From positions 12,025,760 to 12,089,759 of the forward strand of contig JAJEKV010000021.1 in assembly GCA_021234155.1 (NCBI GenBank): a stretch of 64,000 nt of DNA, written 5' to 3'. Of this stretch, positions 11,532-21,455 are shown piece by piece. Every line of letters begins with the position of its first letter. Position 1 is the stretch's first letter. Position numbers and translations under genes: made by a program. The notes beneath the pieces were generated by a model that was not told the DNA's origin, searched no databases, and was given only the letters and a program-made list of their open reading frames with translations. Source of the DNA: Isoetes taiwanensis. Lineage: Eukaryota; Streptophyta; Lycopodiopsida; Isoetales; Isoetaceae.

Positions 11532-12340
11532 CTTCGGATGCCTAAAACTCTATGCGATTTTGATACATAAAGGCTGGCACAGGAATGCAATAACAATCTG
11601 TTTGCTTAAACATTATGTTCAAAACACTTAAGGGTTTTACTTGTGATTGTGGACGATTGTGATCCTACTTAAGGGTTTTACTTGTGATTGTTTAAGGCAG
11701 AAACAATGGTTCTTGATATGCTTTATAGAGTTTATGGTCTTCTTTGAAAAATGGATGCATGCACTTGTATCTTTCTTACGAAAAGCAAGCAGAGGTATGC
11801 AATTATTTTTAGCAAAGCATGAACATTATTACATGGACATTTTAACATCTAAACACGATTTAAGCATGAACATTTCGGGGTTATAAACATTTAAACACAG
11901 TCGTAAAGTAAGGCCTTTGTATTGATCGATGTATCAAATGAATAACCCTACCTCTGGATCTTTAATTTCTGTCAAGTAATAGAAAAAAGAGATTTCATAT
12001 GATAAGCTGCGCCATTTTTCCCTCTGGACTATACTTCTAAACAACACTTCCAAACTACCTAACCTGAATATATGTTGCACTACGAAATCAAGAGACAAAA
12101 TTTCAGAAAACATATCATATCATATTATGTATTCACATGGGATTCACATAAAAAGGAACCGTCACAAGCTGCCCAAGCCAGTTTACATATAGGCCAGTTT
12201 ACATATCATGCACAAAAAAAAAGATCTGGGCCAAAAGTTTACATCAGACTTGTTCACAACATAAGTTAAGGAGCCCGGGTGATTTCATATACATAGCCGT
12301 GAAAGCAAAAACCTAGGATACTAAGAAGGGGAACAAGCCA
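11532..12340. other. 3' non-coding part of the DNA transposon
   Basis: AT-rich DNA with a short duplication (TTAAGGGTTTTACTTGTGAT at about 11629 and 11667). I see no coding block in it. Confidence 0.4.
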
Positions 12341-12535
12341 CTACACGCGTGCAGGAGGAGGCATCCTCAGCTCCACGAACAGTTCATTGTCTTCAGCAAA
12401 AATCTTCATCTCCAACAGTCGTTCTTCATTGACATGCACCCGATCAACCCACTGCAAAACCTTTTCAGAAAGGTAAGCTCCTATTTCTTGCAAGCGAGAC
12501 ACCTCTTCACAGCTAAAACGAGCCACAATTTTCAT
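12341..12535 (-). CDS. 64-codon frame inside the DNA transposon, opposite strand
   Basis: This is a short intact minus-strand frame, MKIVARFSCEEVSRLQEIGA and onward, acidic and probably helical, ending LRMPPPARV. Just upstream on the same strand another frame is rich in proline and serine (12540-12740), without a joining frame. It could be the last exon of a second, antisense transposon gene or chance. No known family is recognised. It is included because it is open in a copy whose transposase is heavily broken. Confidence 0.25.
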   Translation of the reverse strand: MKIVARFSCEEVSRLQEIGAYLSEKVLQWVDRVHVNEERLLEMKIFAEDNELFVELRMPPPARV

Positions 12536-12835
12536 TGTGGTGCCAGAACCACCAGAATGCTCAGAAAAAACGGATTCGGAACTGGATCCAGATCCGGATC
12601 CGGCAATTCATCAGCGGCGTTTGGCGGTGGTCTTGGTCCCGGGCCATTAGACAAATTGAAAGAGGTAGAAGGCGAAGGAGATGGAAGGCGAACGAATGAG
12701 ATGGAAGTCGAAGGAGATGGAGGTCGGATTATATAGTTGCATGCCGAGCCCCATAAAACCTTAATGATAAACCTTAATGAAAAATCCTATTGCCATAATG
12801 TGAAATCTCGAAAAGGCGTGCCCCAATAATAAACC

Positions 12836-12993
12836 CTAATACCCTATTCTATTAACACAATAATTCAATCTATTAACCCAATAACTATTAACTATTAACA
12901 CTATTAGCCTAACTATTAGCCTAACCCTATTAACACAATAATAGAATCCATTAACCCTAACTATTAACCCAATAAAAAATCTATTAACCCACT
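12836..12993 (+). repeat. Subterminal CTATTAAC-type repeat block
   Basis: CTATTAAC, CTATTAGC or close variants recur roughly a dozen times, often followed by ACAATA or CCAATA. The block lies about 380-540 bp inside the right end of the DNA transposon. Many cut-and-paste transposons carry clustered subterminal motifs that bind their transposase. No such block is visible near the left end. Confidence 0.75.
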
Positions 12994-13362
12994 GTTGGTT
13001 GGTGTTCCTGCTTTTCTTTTTTTTTGGTGACCACTGTTTGACCACCATTGAACTAAAGGGACCATTGAACCATTGAACCCTAAACCTTCATGGAGCTCAC
13101 AGTCCTCTAGTCACATGCAAAATTAGGAGGTCGAATGTAAATATAAGGTAGAGGGTAGGCTACATTAGTGATATCTGGCGGTAAAAATAAGGTTAAGGGT
13201 AGGGTCAATGGGGAGTGGACTAGGCGTAAAAGTATGGAATCGGTATTATTTTTTCACAAACACCGGATTGTATACATAGGGGTTTCTATGGGGGAGAGCC
13301 AGATATACGGAGGGGTTTCTCCCGGCCCCTCGAACGCACATGCCATATCCCCTTTACATAGA

Positions 13363-13377
13363 GGTGAACCCCCCGGG
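13363..13377 (-). repeat. Right terminal inverted repeat
   Basis: GGTGAACCCCCCGGG on the plus strand, the exact inverse of 6014-6028. The adjacent GAAGCTAA (13378-13385) is the target-site duplication. Confidence 0.9.
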
Positions 13378-13385
13378 GAAGCTAA

Positions 13386-16300
13386 GTGGAAAGCCTGTTG
13401 CTGCAAGCTGTTCCAAGTGGAAGGATAAATGGCGAGAAGCACCTGCTGGCTAGTCAAGACCACATGGAAAAGAGACAGTAACCATGACTAAACTGGCTGA
13501 ATTTATAGAAGCAGTGCTCGAGACTCTCAGCTTGCCGCTTACACAGTGGGCAGAGTTCTGAAATGCGGGGATAGAACTTATGAACCAGCACATTAACCTG
13601 CAGACATCTGTGGAGGAGTTGCCACCATAAGGTAGAAACTTTGGGATGCAGCAATTTATTCCAGACCCAGGACCACATACGCCTCCACTGAGGGGAAATG
13701 CGGAGCTGCCAACCAGCCCGAGGGGGGACAATGTCAACATCAACCAGCTTTTGATATAACGAATGCACAAGACATTGTGCATTAACAATTTGGGGACCAG
13801 TCCAAATAGGCACATCAACTGATTGTGAAGGAGCGTCTGGCAGAATGTCAGCCAGCTTTTGCCACAGAGCTCTGTCCCATCGAGATAGCATAAACTTAGT
13901 CTGAAAAGCATCCCAAGTCAATAAGTGTCCTGCCTCATACCAAGCACCAACTATGAGAATACCAGCAAGCCTCCAACGCCACTGAGTCAATGGGTGTACA
14001 GTAGCACACAGAGGCATGTGATTATCCAGAGGGATCCACCAACACAGAGAACCCACCTGTGGACACACAGCTGGATTAATCTTAAATAGCACACGAACTG
14101 TCTCCCAAGAATCAAGCAATCCCTTCAAGAAGGGGGAAGCATTCGGATGTGGACGAAGCTGATAAAAGAGACACCAAAGAAGAACTGCCCTAAGTGCCGG
14201 TTTTCCGAAAGGAATACATTGCCCAAGTGCTTGTGCAACCAATCTCATTCCAGGCGAATGTACCATACCCACCAAGTAGCGACAAATGAACTTAGATATC
14301 ATAATTTTACTCTGTAAATGAAAGTCAATCATACCTAGACCTCCAGCAAATTTTGGTTTGATACATGTGGACCAAGCGACCTTCACAACTACACCTGTCT
14401 CAGCACTTGCCCAAATGAAGTTACGGACAATTGCGACAACTCTTGGAACTTTATTTGTGAGGCAAGCACAGCAGATGCCATATATACATGAGTGTTGCTG
14501 AGAACCTGCTTAGCAACTACTATCCGCCCTGCCAGAGAAAGCTTAGATGTATTCCACCCAAAAAGATGCTTACGCAGGCCTTCCACTATAACATCCCATG
14601 CATCTGAAGTAGAGATATGTATACCTACAGGAATGCCCAAGAGTTTAGTGGCCTTCCCTTGAGGAAGCACTTTCCACGGATACTCATAAACACAGGGAGG
14701 AATATCCACATCCAAAGTCCATAAAGCAGAGCACTTTAGCCACCCAACAAGAACCCCTGATGCCAGGGAAAAGAGTCCAGCAAAAGCTTAGCATTCTGAA
14801 GATTATCATTCTTAGCCACTAGAAAGAGAAATGTATCATCGGCATACTGATTACACACTTCTTGAGAACCATCCTCCATAGTCAATCCCTGAATTACGCC
14901 ATCTTGAGTAGCCGAAGAGAATAGCTGGGACAATATCTCTGCCACGATAGTGAACAATAATGAGGCAAGGGGACATCCTTGTCGAACTCCTCTACCAACA
15001 GGAAACACAGGCGACGGTTCTCCCTGAAAAAGCACAGTAGACCGAGCAGAAAGATGGAGCTTCATAACATCTCTGATAAACAACTCTCCAAATCCCAATG
15101 TCAGAAGGCATTTTTGTAGGAAATTCCAATTTACATTGTCATAGGCTTCGGCAAAATCCAATTTGAGATATACAATGTGCTGACCCTTAAGACGCGCCCA
15201 ATACATCCCCTCATAAGCTGCGGCCACATTATCAAGAATACAATGCTTAGGTAGAAATCCTGATTGTGTGAAGAAGATAGACTCTGCCAAGATATCCCTC
15301 ACTTTCTCTGCCAAGGCCTTAGCAAATATCTTGTACACTGTAGATAGCAAAGTTATAGGGCGCCAATCCGAGATAGTTCTAGGCTCTTTGCACTTAGGAA
15401 TAAAGAAAATGCAAACAGTGTTGATGATCTTATCCAAGCTCTTAAACCGGCGAAACTCAGAGAAAGCATTGAAGACATCATCACCAAGCCAATTCCAATA
15501 AGCTTGGAAAAACTCTGCAGGAAAACCATCCAAGCCTGGGCACTTATTCTTCTTTAAAGAGTCTACAGCAGAATGCAAATCATTGACAGCAATCGTTGAT
15601 TCCAACTGAACATGCTGCTGTGGGGAAATAATAGGATGGATCTTAGATAAAACTGCCTCCTGCATGTCCTCTTGGAAGGGCAAAGACTGATCAGCAAAAA
15701 AAGCAGAAAAATGATCAAAAAGAAACTGCTTCAACTGTGCAGCATCAGTAATTTCAGAGCCATCAGGTAGGAGTAGTGAAGATATAGAGCTTGACACACG
15801 TCTTCTCCTTGCCGCCCTAAAGAAGAAGTGAGAGCACCTATCTCCCAATTCAAACCAATCCAAACCGGCCTTAACGCGAGCTTGAGTCGCCTGTATAGAC
15901 TCAATGTTTCTTATTTCTGCCAATAACTCTTTCTCTCGAATACCTGATGAAGGGGCTTGTGAACAACACATTTGAATCTCCATATACAAATCTAGTAGCC
16001 GGCCTCTAGTTGCCTGCGCCTTCCTACGTCCCCACTGCTTAGCAAAGGATTTAACTACTGCCAAAGCATCAACAACCCCAAACATACCTCGAAGACGAGA
16101 GGACCAGGCATGCCTGCAACCATCAGCAAACTCTGGGTCTGATAAATATCGAGTGTTAAGCTTGAAATAGGTTCTTGTAGCTCGTCTATGCACTGGCGAT
16201 GTAACCGAAAGCCATTGTGGATTGTGATCAGATATGGAACTATCCAACATATTTGTCCTTTGCAAGTTACCCAGTAAGCCAGCAGCTATTACATTATAAT

Positions 16301-16904
16301 ACCCACGATCATGCCGAGCGTAAGCTCTACCTGGTCTAGTCCAGCCATTACACCACGTAAAAGACTGGTCTCCGTCAACCTCTACCATTTTGCAGTCCAG
16401 TACAAGTTGCCTCCACTGCTCACGTTCAAATCGATGAACAACCTGTGTACCCCTACCACACCTATCTGCTTCAAACTCAACCATATTAAAATCACCAACT
16501 AGTAGCCATGCTACATTATGACCGAGCCGCATAATCTTAGTCTGTAAAAGTGGCCCACAGAGAGCCTCGCTGACGTGGCTGATTAGGTGCTTACACATTC
16601 ACAATTCCCCACTCTTGCCCCTTATCCATCTATTTGACTATTATCCACTGTCCAAATCTGTCTACTTGAGTAAAAGTAACATTACGGAAAGGTTTCCAAG
16701 CAGTGAGGACTCCAGCCTTAGCTGAGTTAGAAGCAGCAACCAAGACATTGTAATGAGGACCCACAATTGCAGCCAGCTTCTGCACCCCACCTTTACAGCA
16801 CTTGTGCTCTTGAAGACAGCAAAAATCCATCGGAAATTAGATAGCCTGCTCCTTTTACATGGGGAAGAAGCTACTTCCCTCACATTCCAAGATAGTATGT
16901 TCAT
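13386..16904 (-). pseudogene. LINE ORF2: endonuclease-reverse transcriptase, frameshifted
   Basis: Starts MNILSWNVRE at 16904, the usual N-terminus of the apurinic-type endonuclease. Endonuclease motifs follow: LQEHK (about 16805-16825), LLVGDFNMV (about 16480), RHDRGYYN (about 16310) and SDHNPQW (about 16225). Reverse transcriptase motifs: FFIPKCKEPRTISDWRPITL, KLDFAEAYDNVNW, GRGVRQGCPLASLLF and the catalytic QYADDTF near 14840. A cysteine-histidine tail, LCPLCKRQAESLEHCF (about 13508-13556), is the zf-RVT domain. The longest uninterrupted piece is 16598-14736 (620 codons). Frame changes fall near 16830, 16600, 14720, 14388 and 13454. The remaining C-terminus is at 5855-6013, beyond the inserted transposon. 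The enzyme would nick target DNA and prime reverse transcription there. Confidence 0.9.
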
Positions 16905-18493
16905 TAAGATATATGATGATATTCTACATCTATCTCAGCAGCAGCATCAAGTGGGAGATCTGCCCATTGTGTTTTGGAAATTGGTAAGGGGAAGCCTCCT
17001 CTCTGTTCCATCCTTCCATTGTATAAGATACTTGGCGAAGGAGAGCCTCTGCTCTGCTCATCCCTCCCAATAGAAGAACACTCTAGATCAGCTCCCTCTG
17101 TATGCTGACCCGCAGGTGGTAAGAGAGAGCCTCCACTCTGCTCAACCCTTCCATGTGTGCCTTCAGAAGAGCGCGGTGTGATATGTGCATGCTTATTTCG
17201 CGCCGCCTTCTTTAAACTGACTCGCTGCCATTCCTCATTCATCATTTCCCGCCTTTCTTGTGTCTCTTGAATGACTTGCAGTCTACGATGAACCTCGTCA
17301 TCAAATGGCTGATGTTGGGCCGGAGGTGAAGGGATTGATTGAGTAGGTGTGGAGGACATAACAGGAAGACATGAAGGCACATGAGCAACAGTAGGATGTG
17401 TGGTCACAGTAGAGGTGAAAGTGGCAGGTGCAGCAGTAGAAGAAAGAATAGGCTTCAAGGGAGATGCAAGACGGTAAGCAGCAAAAGTATCAATAGCAAG
17501 GAACATCTTACCTAATTCAGGACCATTGAGCAAAGATAGATGATATCTAAAGAACAAAGGGCCACTCCTAACCATAACAGACTTTGGTAATGAAGCAGAA
17601 ATAGGCAGAGATACACAAATGCGAGGATCATTGACAATAGAGTGGGCAAGATGCAACCCCAGACCGTTGGCAATAGCCACCATGAACTCAGGAACTTGCA
17701 TTTCAATTGGAAAGTCTTCCAAAGCAAACCAACAAGGCATGCGGAGAGCACTTGACTTATTAGGTGCAAAACCATGTGTGTAAGCTTGATATAGCAGATA
17801 GTTTCCCCATAAGGGCTCTACTCCACGCTCTACAAGCTTATCCACAGGAACAGGAGAATCAAACATGATCAAGAAAAAATTATCCTTTTTGTCAAGAACT
17901 TTCAAGGACTCCTTTTGTCTTTGAAGATGCTGCTTAAATCAAAAACCCATCCTACGGAGATCAAGGAACTGGCCCGTGAAATGACATACAACTGCATGAG
18001 AAACCAAATTCTGAACACACTGCAAATGTGAGTTGTGATCAATTGCAATCACAGGTTCACCAGCATTAGCAAACATACTAGCACATTGATCTGGCTCATA
18101 AAAAACATCCTCAAAAGATAACTGAACATCCATATGATCAGCCATAGACTGGAACTCCTTCAAGTATGCCGAGACATCGCGTTTATTATTTGCAAGCAAA
18201 ATATTCATAGCGGCAGAGACCCGGGCGCTTCTAGCACTGGAAGACATATCCCGCTTAATCCAATCACTGAAGCGTATATGAGGAGCACGAAAGCCGAGAT
18301 TAGTTGATGTCCCAATAGCAGGGGTAGTAGAATCACTTGCTGGCACAGAAGAAGTAGCATGCATTGGAGCTATACCACTAGGGGTTCCAGAACCAGGATG
18401 GAGGGGGGATTGGGAGAAGCAGGAACAAACTGAGATGAAGGAAGAGGAGGAAATTGTTGTAGATCGAAAAGTGAGGCGAAGGTACACCATCAA
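16904..18493 (-). pseudogene. LINE ORF1, DUF4283-like RNA-binding protein, one stop codon
   Basis: Minus-strand frame from ATG 18493 to the stop at 16904, interrupted only by an in-frame TGA at 17939-17941. The two parts (184 and 333 codons) are in the same phase. The N-terminus is Ser/Pro-rich. The middle has VVCHFTGQFLDLRRMGF, KDNFFLIMFDSPVPVDKLVE, PCWFALEDFPIEM and RICVSLPISASLP, in the order expected of the plant LINE DUF4283 fold that binds template RNA. The C-terminus is low-complexity and charged. I see no CCHC zinc knuckle, which many relatives have. The ATG of ORF2 overlaps or abuts the ORF1 stop. Confidence 0.8.
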
Positions 18494-18884
18494 GAGCTAA
18501 AGGATTAAGACGAGAGTTTCTTTGGCAATTGGAGGCCAATTGAGCATTAATAGGAACAGAAGTGACCCGGGATGCAAAGAAAGTTGGAGCTATTCAAAAT
18601 AAGAGAGCTTACCTCAGAAGGTAAAGCACATGAAGAAAACACACCAGGGTTTGTCATGGAGACCGAAACGGAAGTGCTGCAATCTGGCATGGCTAGAGGT
18701 GCTGAAATATCTGATGCCATAAACCAATGGAAAGCTCACCGAGACAACTTTCCAACGCACCAAAGATCGCTCCAATCTGACCCACGGTGAGGGAGATACA
18801 CCAAAAACCGTCCGGCGCCGTCTTCTCCAGCATCTTCCCCTAGTATGTACTGCTCAATGCTTCTTCCCTCCTGTCACATTGCCC
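18494..18884 (-). other. LINE 5' untranslated region
   Basis: Minus-strand sequence from the right TSD to the ORF1 start. It begins GGGCAATGTGACAGGAGGG just inside the TSD. No long frame is present on the element strand. A 72-codon plus-strand frame (18572-18790) is treated as chance. Confidence 0.6.
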
Positions 18885-18901
18885 AAAGTGTTGACATTGT
18901 T

Positions 18902-19066
18902 GTGGGGGTTCTAACACAAGCACTCACTATGTGTTACAGAGTATGTATCATGATCTAGGGGAGTGATTCATAAAAGGAACACGACCATTGAGAAGAAGTA
19001 TTGAAGGGTGATAGGATTAAAGAAACCCAAACCCATGGCCTAGAGGGGTGCTTGGGCCAAGGGAGA
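18902..19066. other. Spacer between the LINE and the gypsy element
   Basis: Host or older-element DNA between the two insertions. It ends with GGAGA (19062-19066), the target-site duplication of the gypsy element, repeated at 30120-30124. Confidence 0.6.
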
Positions 19067-19825
19067 TGTTACAGACCAAGGGCAAGTCGCGCTATGGCCT
19101 TGGGACCGAGTCTCAGATTGGGAATGCCACGGGGTGGCCCCGGGAACGCCCCCGGCGATATCACGCCTAGGGGCGGCGTGGGGTTTATTTTTAAGTGGCA
19201 AAACTTTCGTATGTTAACATGCCTTTTAATTAAATTCTAAAGTTCTTATGGAAAAACCATCTAACCTTTGGAATGGGGGTATCGTGTGGCTTTACCGCAT
19301 TGGATGAGACAACTAAAAGGCGGTGCCGAATCACCTTAAGATAGCCCGATCGGGCTAATCCTGGTCGGATTAGGCTGCAAAAAAGGCCCACGGCCCTTTT
19401 TCTCGAGCAAAATTAGACCCTAGTGTCCTTATAAAAGGATCTGGGGGCGTTTTTGTGAGAGGACCATTTTTCCTTTGGAGCAGCTATTGAAGCATTCCGC
19501 TTCATCTGACAGCCAGATCTTCTGCTGCTGGGGGTTTTGACCCATTGTGAATTGATTGGGAATCAATTTGGCCTGTTTCGAGCAGCTTCATATTTTAGTA
19601 CTGCTTGTGAGGTCACTCCGTTCTTGGAGCGTTCGTGACTTTGTTTGAGCAATACTCCGGTAGCAGTATTAGTTCTAGCGATAGAACTTTTTGAAGCAGG
19701 GTTTCAAGCCAATCCCGGGGATTAGTTTTTCAATTGCGCGTGGGGAGTTCTGGGAACTCAAGGCTGTGGGGAACTCAGGGAGTTCAAGGTAGTGCAACCG
19801 GATCCTACTTTTGTAGGCTGTGACA
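19067..19825 (+). repeat. 5' LTR of the gypsy element
   Basis: 759 bp, starting TGTTACAGACCAAGGGC and ending GTAGGCTGTGACA. It contains a segment at about 19190-19265 missing from the 3' LTR and lacks a segment (about 29590-29625) present there. It shares the distinctive GATAGC...CGGGCTAATCCTGGTCGGAT block and a CTTATAAAAGGATC TATA-like box (about 19429-19442). Confidence 0.88.
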
Positions 19826-20171
19826 ATTTGGTATCAAAGCCTAGTTTGCACTCCTCCGTTCTGATCCTCTGTAGCAACTACCTATGCTAGCTTAGTTGTG
19901 CTATAGTATAGAGTATGCGGCTATGATAATATTGTGATTATTATCTATAACTTACCATGGTAATGCTGCAACAATATACTGTCAACTCTAGTATTCCAGG
20001 ATTAAGTTGTAGCCTTGCAAGGAGGTGTTTGCAAAGAGATCCTACTTTTTGTAGGCTGTAACAATTTGGTATCAGAGCCTAATTTGCACTCCTCCGTTCT
20101 GATCCTCTGTAGCAACTACCTATGCTAGCTTAGCTGTGCTATAGTATAGAGTATGCGGCTATGATAATATT
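19801..20171 (+). repeat. Tandem duplication of LTR end, PBS and leader
   Basis: The block beginning GATCCTACTTTTGTAGGCTG at 19801 recurs at 20039 (period about 238 bp), including the last 25 bp of the LTR and the primer-binding site. The second copy is interrupted at 20171 by the small LTR element and resumes at 21456. The element therefore has two primer-binding sites in a row. Confidence 0.85.
19829..19840 (+). promoter_or_regulatory. tRNA-Met primer-binding site
   Basis: TGGTATCAAAGC follows the LTR end after 3 bp. It differs at one base from TGGTATCAGAGC, the usual plant primer-binding site complementary to initiator tRNA-Met. A second copy with the canonical sequence lies at about 20068-20079 in a duplicated block. 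Confidence 0.85.
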
Positions 20172-20857
20172 TGTGAATAAACATGAAAACTGGGAGATGA
20201 ATCTATTCAACGAGGATGGGAAAAGCCCCCATCGTGGCTGTACATTTATATGGAATGAATAGTTAGAGAATGAATCGTTGTGGCTGATGGCGTTTCACTC
20301 GGATCGCTCTGCTGTGAGTCCTCCAGATCAGCATCCCTGTTGGATGCCAGATCATCCTCTTCAACACTCCCCCTTGATCTTGCATCCAACAAGCATCAAG
20401 GTTTTGATAGGAGTCTTGGGCTGCTCCCCCTGCATCTGCAGTCCTGATTGATCGCAATTACAGTGCACCTGTATCCTTCGTGTGCTTGACCCTACTCTTG
20501 GGCTAAATAGAGCATGTGAATAAACAGGAAAACTGGGAGATGAATCTATTCAACGAGGATGGGAAAAGCCCCCATCGTGGCTGTACATTTATATGGAATG
20601 AATAGTTAGAGAATGAATCGTTGTGGCTGATGGCGTTTCACCCGGATCGCTCTACTGTGAGTCCTCCAGATCAGCATCCCTGTTGGATGCCAGATCATCC
20701 TCTTCAACACTCCCCCTTGATCTTGCATCCAACAAGCATCAAGGTTTTGATAGGAGTCTTGGGCTGCTCCCCCTGCATCTGCAGTCCTGATTGACTGCAA
20801 TTCTGCACCAGGTATCCTTCCTGTGTGCCCAGCCCTACTCTTGGGCTTCTTGCTCTA
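20172..20857 (-). repeat. 343-bp tandem duplication (LTR B plus internal tail)
   Basis: 20172-20514 and 20515-20857 are near-identical direct copies with only scattered substitutions and a few differences near the end. Each contains one 195-bp LTR B, a CTCCCCCTT polypurine-tract complement and about 138 bp of internal tail. The high identity marks a recent duplication. Confidence 0.9.
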
Positions 20858-21455
20858 AATAGAGCATAGAGAAAGCACCCTTTCTTGAATCTGCACAGCA
20901 ACAGCATCCATGCATGATGCATGGTCTTCATCTTCATCAAATGCTGCTTTGGATTTGTGGGTCTTCTTCTCTAAAATAATTCTTATAGCCCACATTTAAG
21001 GACGTATGAAGAATTGGGTCTTGATTCCATAATGGAATTATTCCCAGCATGTAGGCAGACAAGTGGGATTCATATAACAGAATGGAAATGGCAACGAAAC
21101 AGAATGAAGATGGCAACGAATTAGGGATGGCTTACCTCTTCAATCTTCAAAGCCATAAATCAGGAGGTTCGTCCTCACCTTTCTTTGCCGACCTCGGTCT
21201 TTGGCTTCAATCTCCATAATAGGTCGGGATCGGCAGCAACCCCGCCTCGATACCATGTAAATAATATAGAGAGGGGCCGAGATAACTAATATAATGCAAT
21301 ATATTCAATAGAGAAAACCGTGGGACAAGCTCCTCACGTAGGAGTCTATATTCAATATAGACTCCTACATGAACAGATGCGACTCTTAGATAGATTTCCA
21401 TGTCACTGGATGACGTGGCCTATAGAGATGAGGTGGAGTATTGATATATCCAACA
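20172..21455 (-). mobile_element. Small non-autonomous LTR element with unlike LTRs
   Basis: Flanked by a 5-bp duplication ATATT (20167-20171 and 21456-21460), and the interrupted host sequence is recovered exactly by comparison with 19919-19950. Minus-strand order: LTR A (21455-21256, 200 bp, TGTTGGATATATC...TTTACA); primer-binding site TGGTATCGAGGC (21255-21244); about 530 bp without a recognisable protein; polypurine tract AAGGGGGAG; LTR B (20709-20515, 195 bp, TGTTGAAGAGG...TTCACA); then a second internal-tail plus LTR B copy (20514-20172). LTR A and LTR B are similar in size and end bases but not in sequence. It is too small to encode Pol, so it must have moved with help. Confidence 0.85.

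Larger units (their letters stand above)
6014..13377 (+). mobile_element. 7.36-kb DNA transposon with 8-bp TSD, superfamily unassigned
   Basis: The ends are perfect 15-bp terminal inverted repeats (CCCGGGGGGTTCACC at 6014-6028 and its reverse complement at 13363-13377). They are flanked by GAAGCTAA at 6006-6013 and 13378-13385. Inner terminal homology continues imperfectly, with ATGTGCG shared about 40 bp in on both sides. The 8-bp duplication fits hAT, P, Merlin, Zisupton or Novosib-type elements. The CCCGGGGGG terminus and the transposase do not match the hAT pattern I know. The target is the ORF2 C-terminus of the LINE. A long plus-strand transposase (6501-11531) and a subterminal CTATTAAC repeat block (about 12840-12985) lie inside. 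Confidence 0.88.
5661..18901 (-). mobile_element. Full-length L1-type LINE, split by a DNA transposon
   Basis: The element lies on the minus strand with its 5' end at about 18884 and its poly(A) tail as a 31-T run at 5676-5706. It is bounded by a perfect 17-bp direct repeat, AAAGTGTTGACATTGTT, at 5661-5677 and 18885-18901, which is the target-site duplication of LINE integration. Removing the transposon and one copy of its TSD (7372 bp) leaves about 5.8 kb, the normal size of a plant L1. It carries ORF1 (DUF4283-like) and ORF2 (endonuclease, reverse transcriptase, zinc-finger tail). Both are broken by stops and frameshifts, so the copy is dead. Confidence 0.92.

Noticed and set aside
6014-13377. 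Calling the 7.36-kb transposon hAT because of the 8-bp TSD
   Set aside because: The ends are CCCGGGGGG rather than CAGGG-like and the hAT C-terminal dimerisation motif was not seen; several other superfamilies also make 8-bp TSDs.
15268-15501. Plus-strand frames across the LINE (also 16311-16502 and 16753-17073)
   Set aside because: They are antisense to well-supported LINE ORF2 motifs and have no motif of their own.
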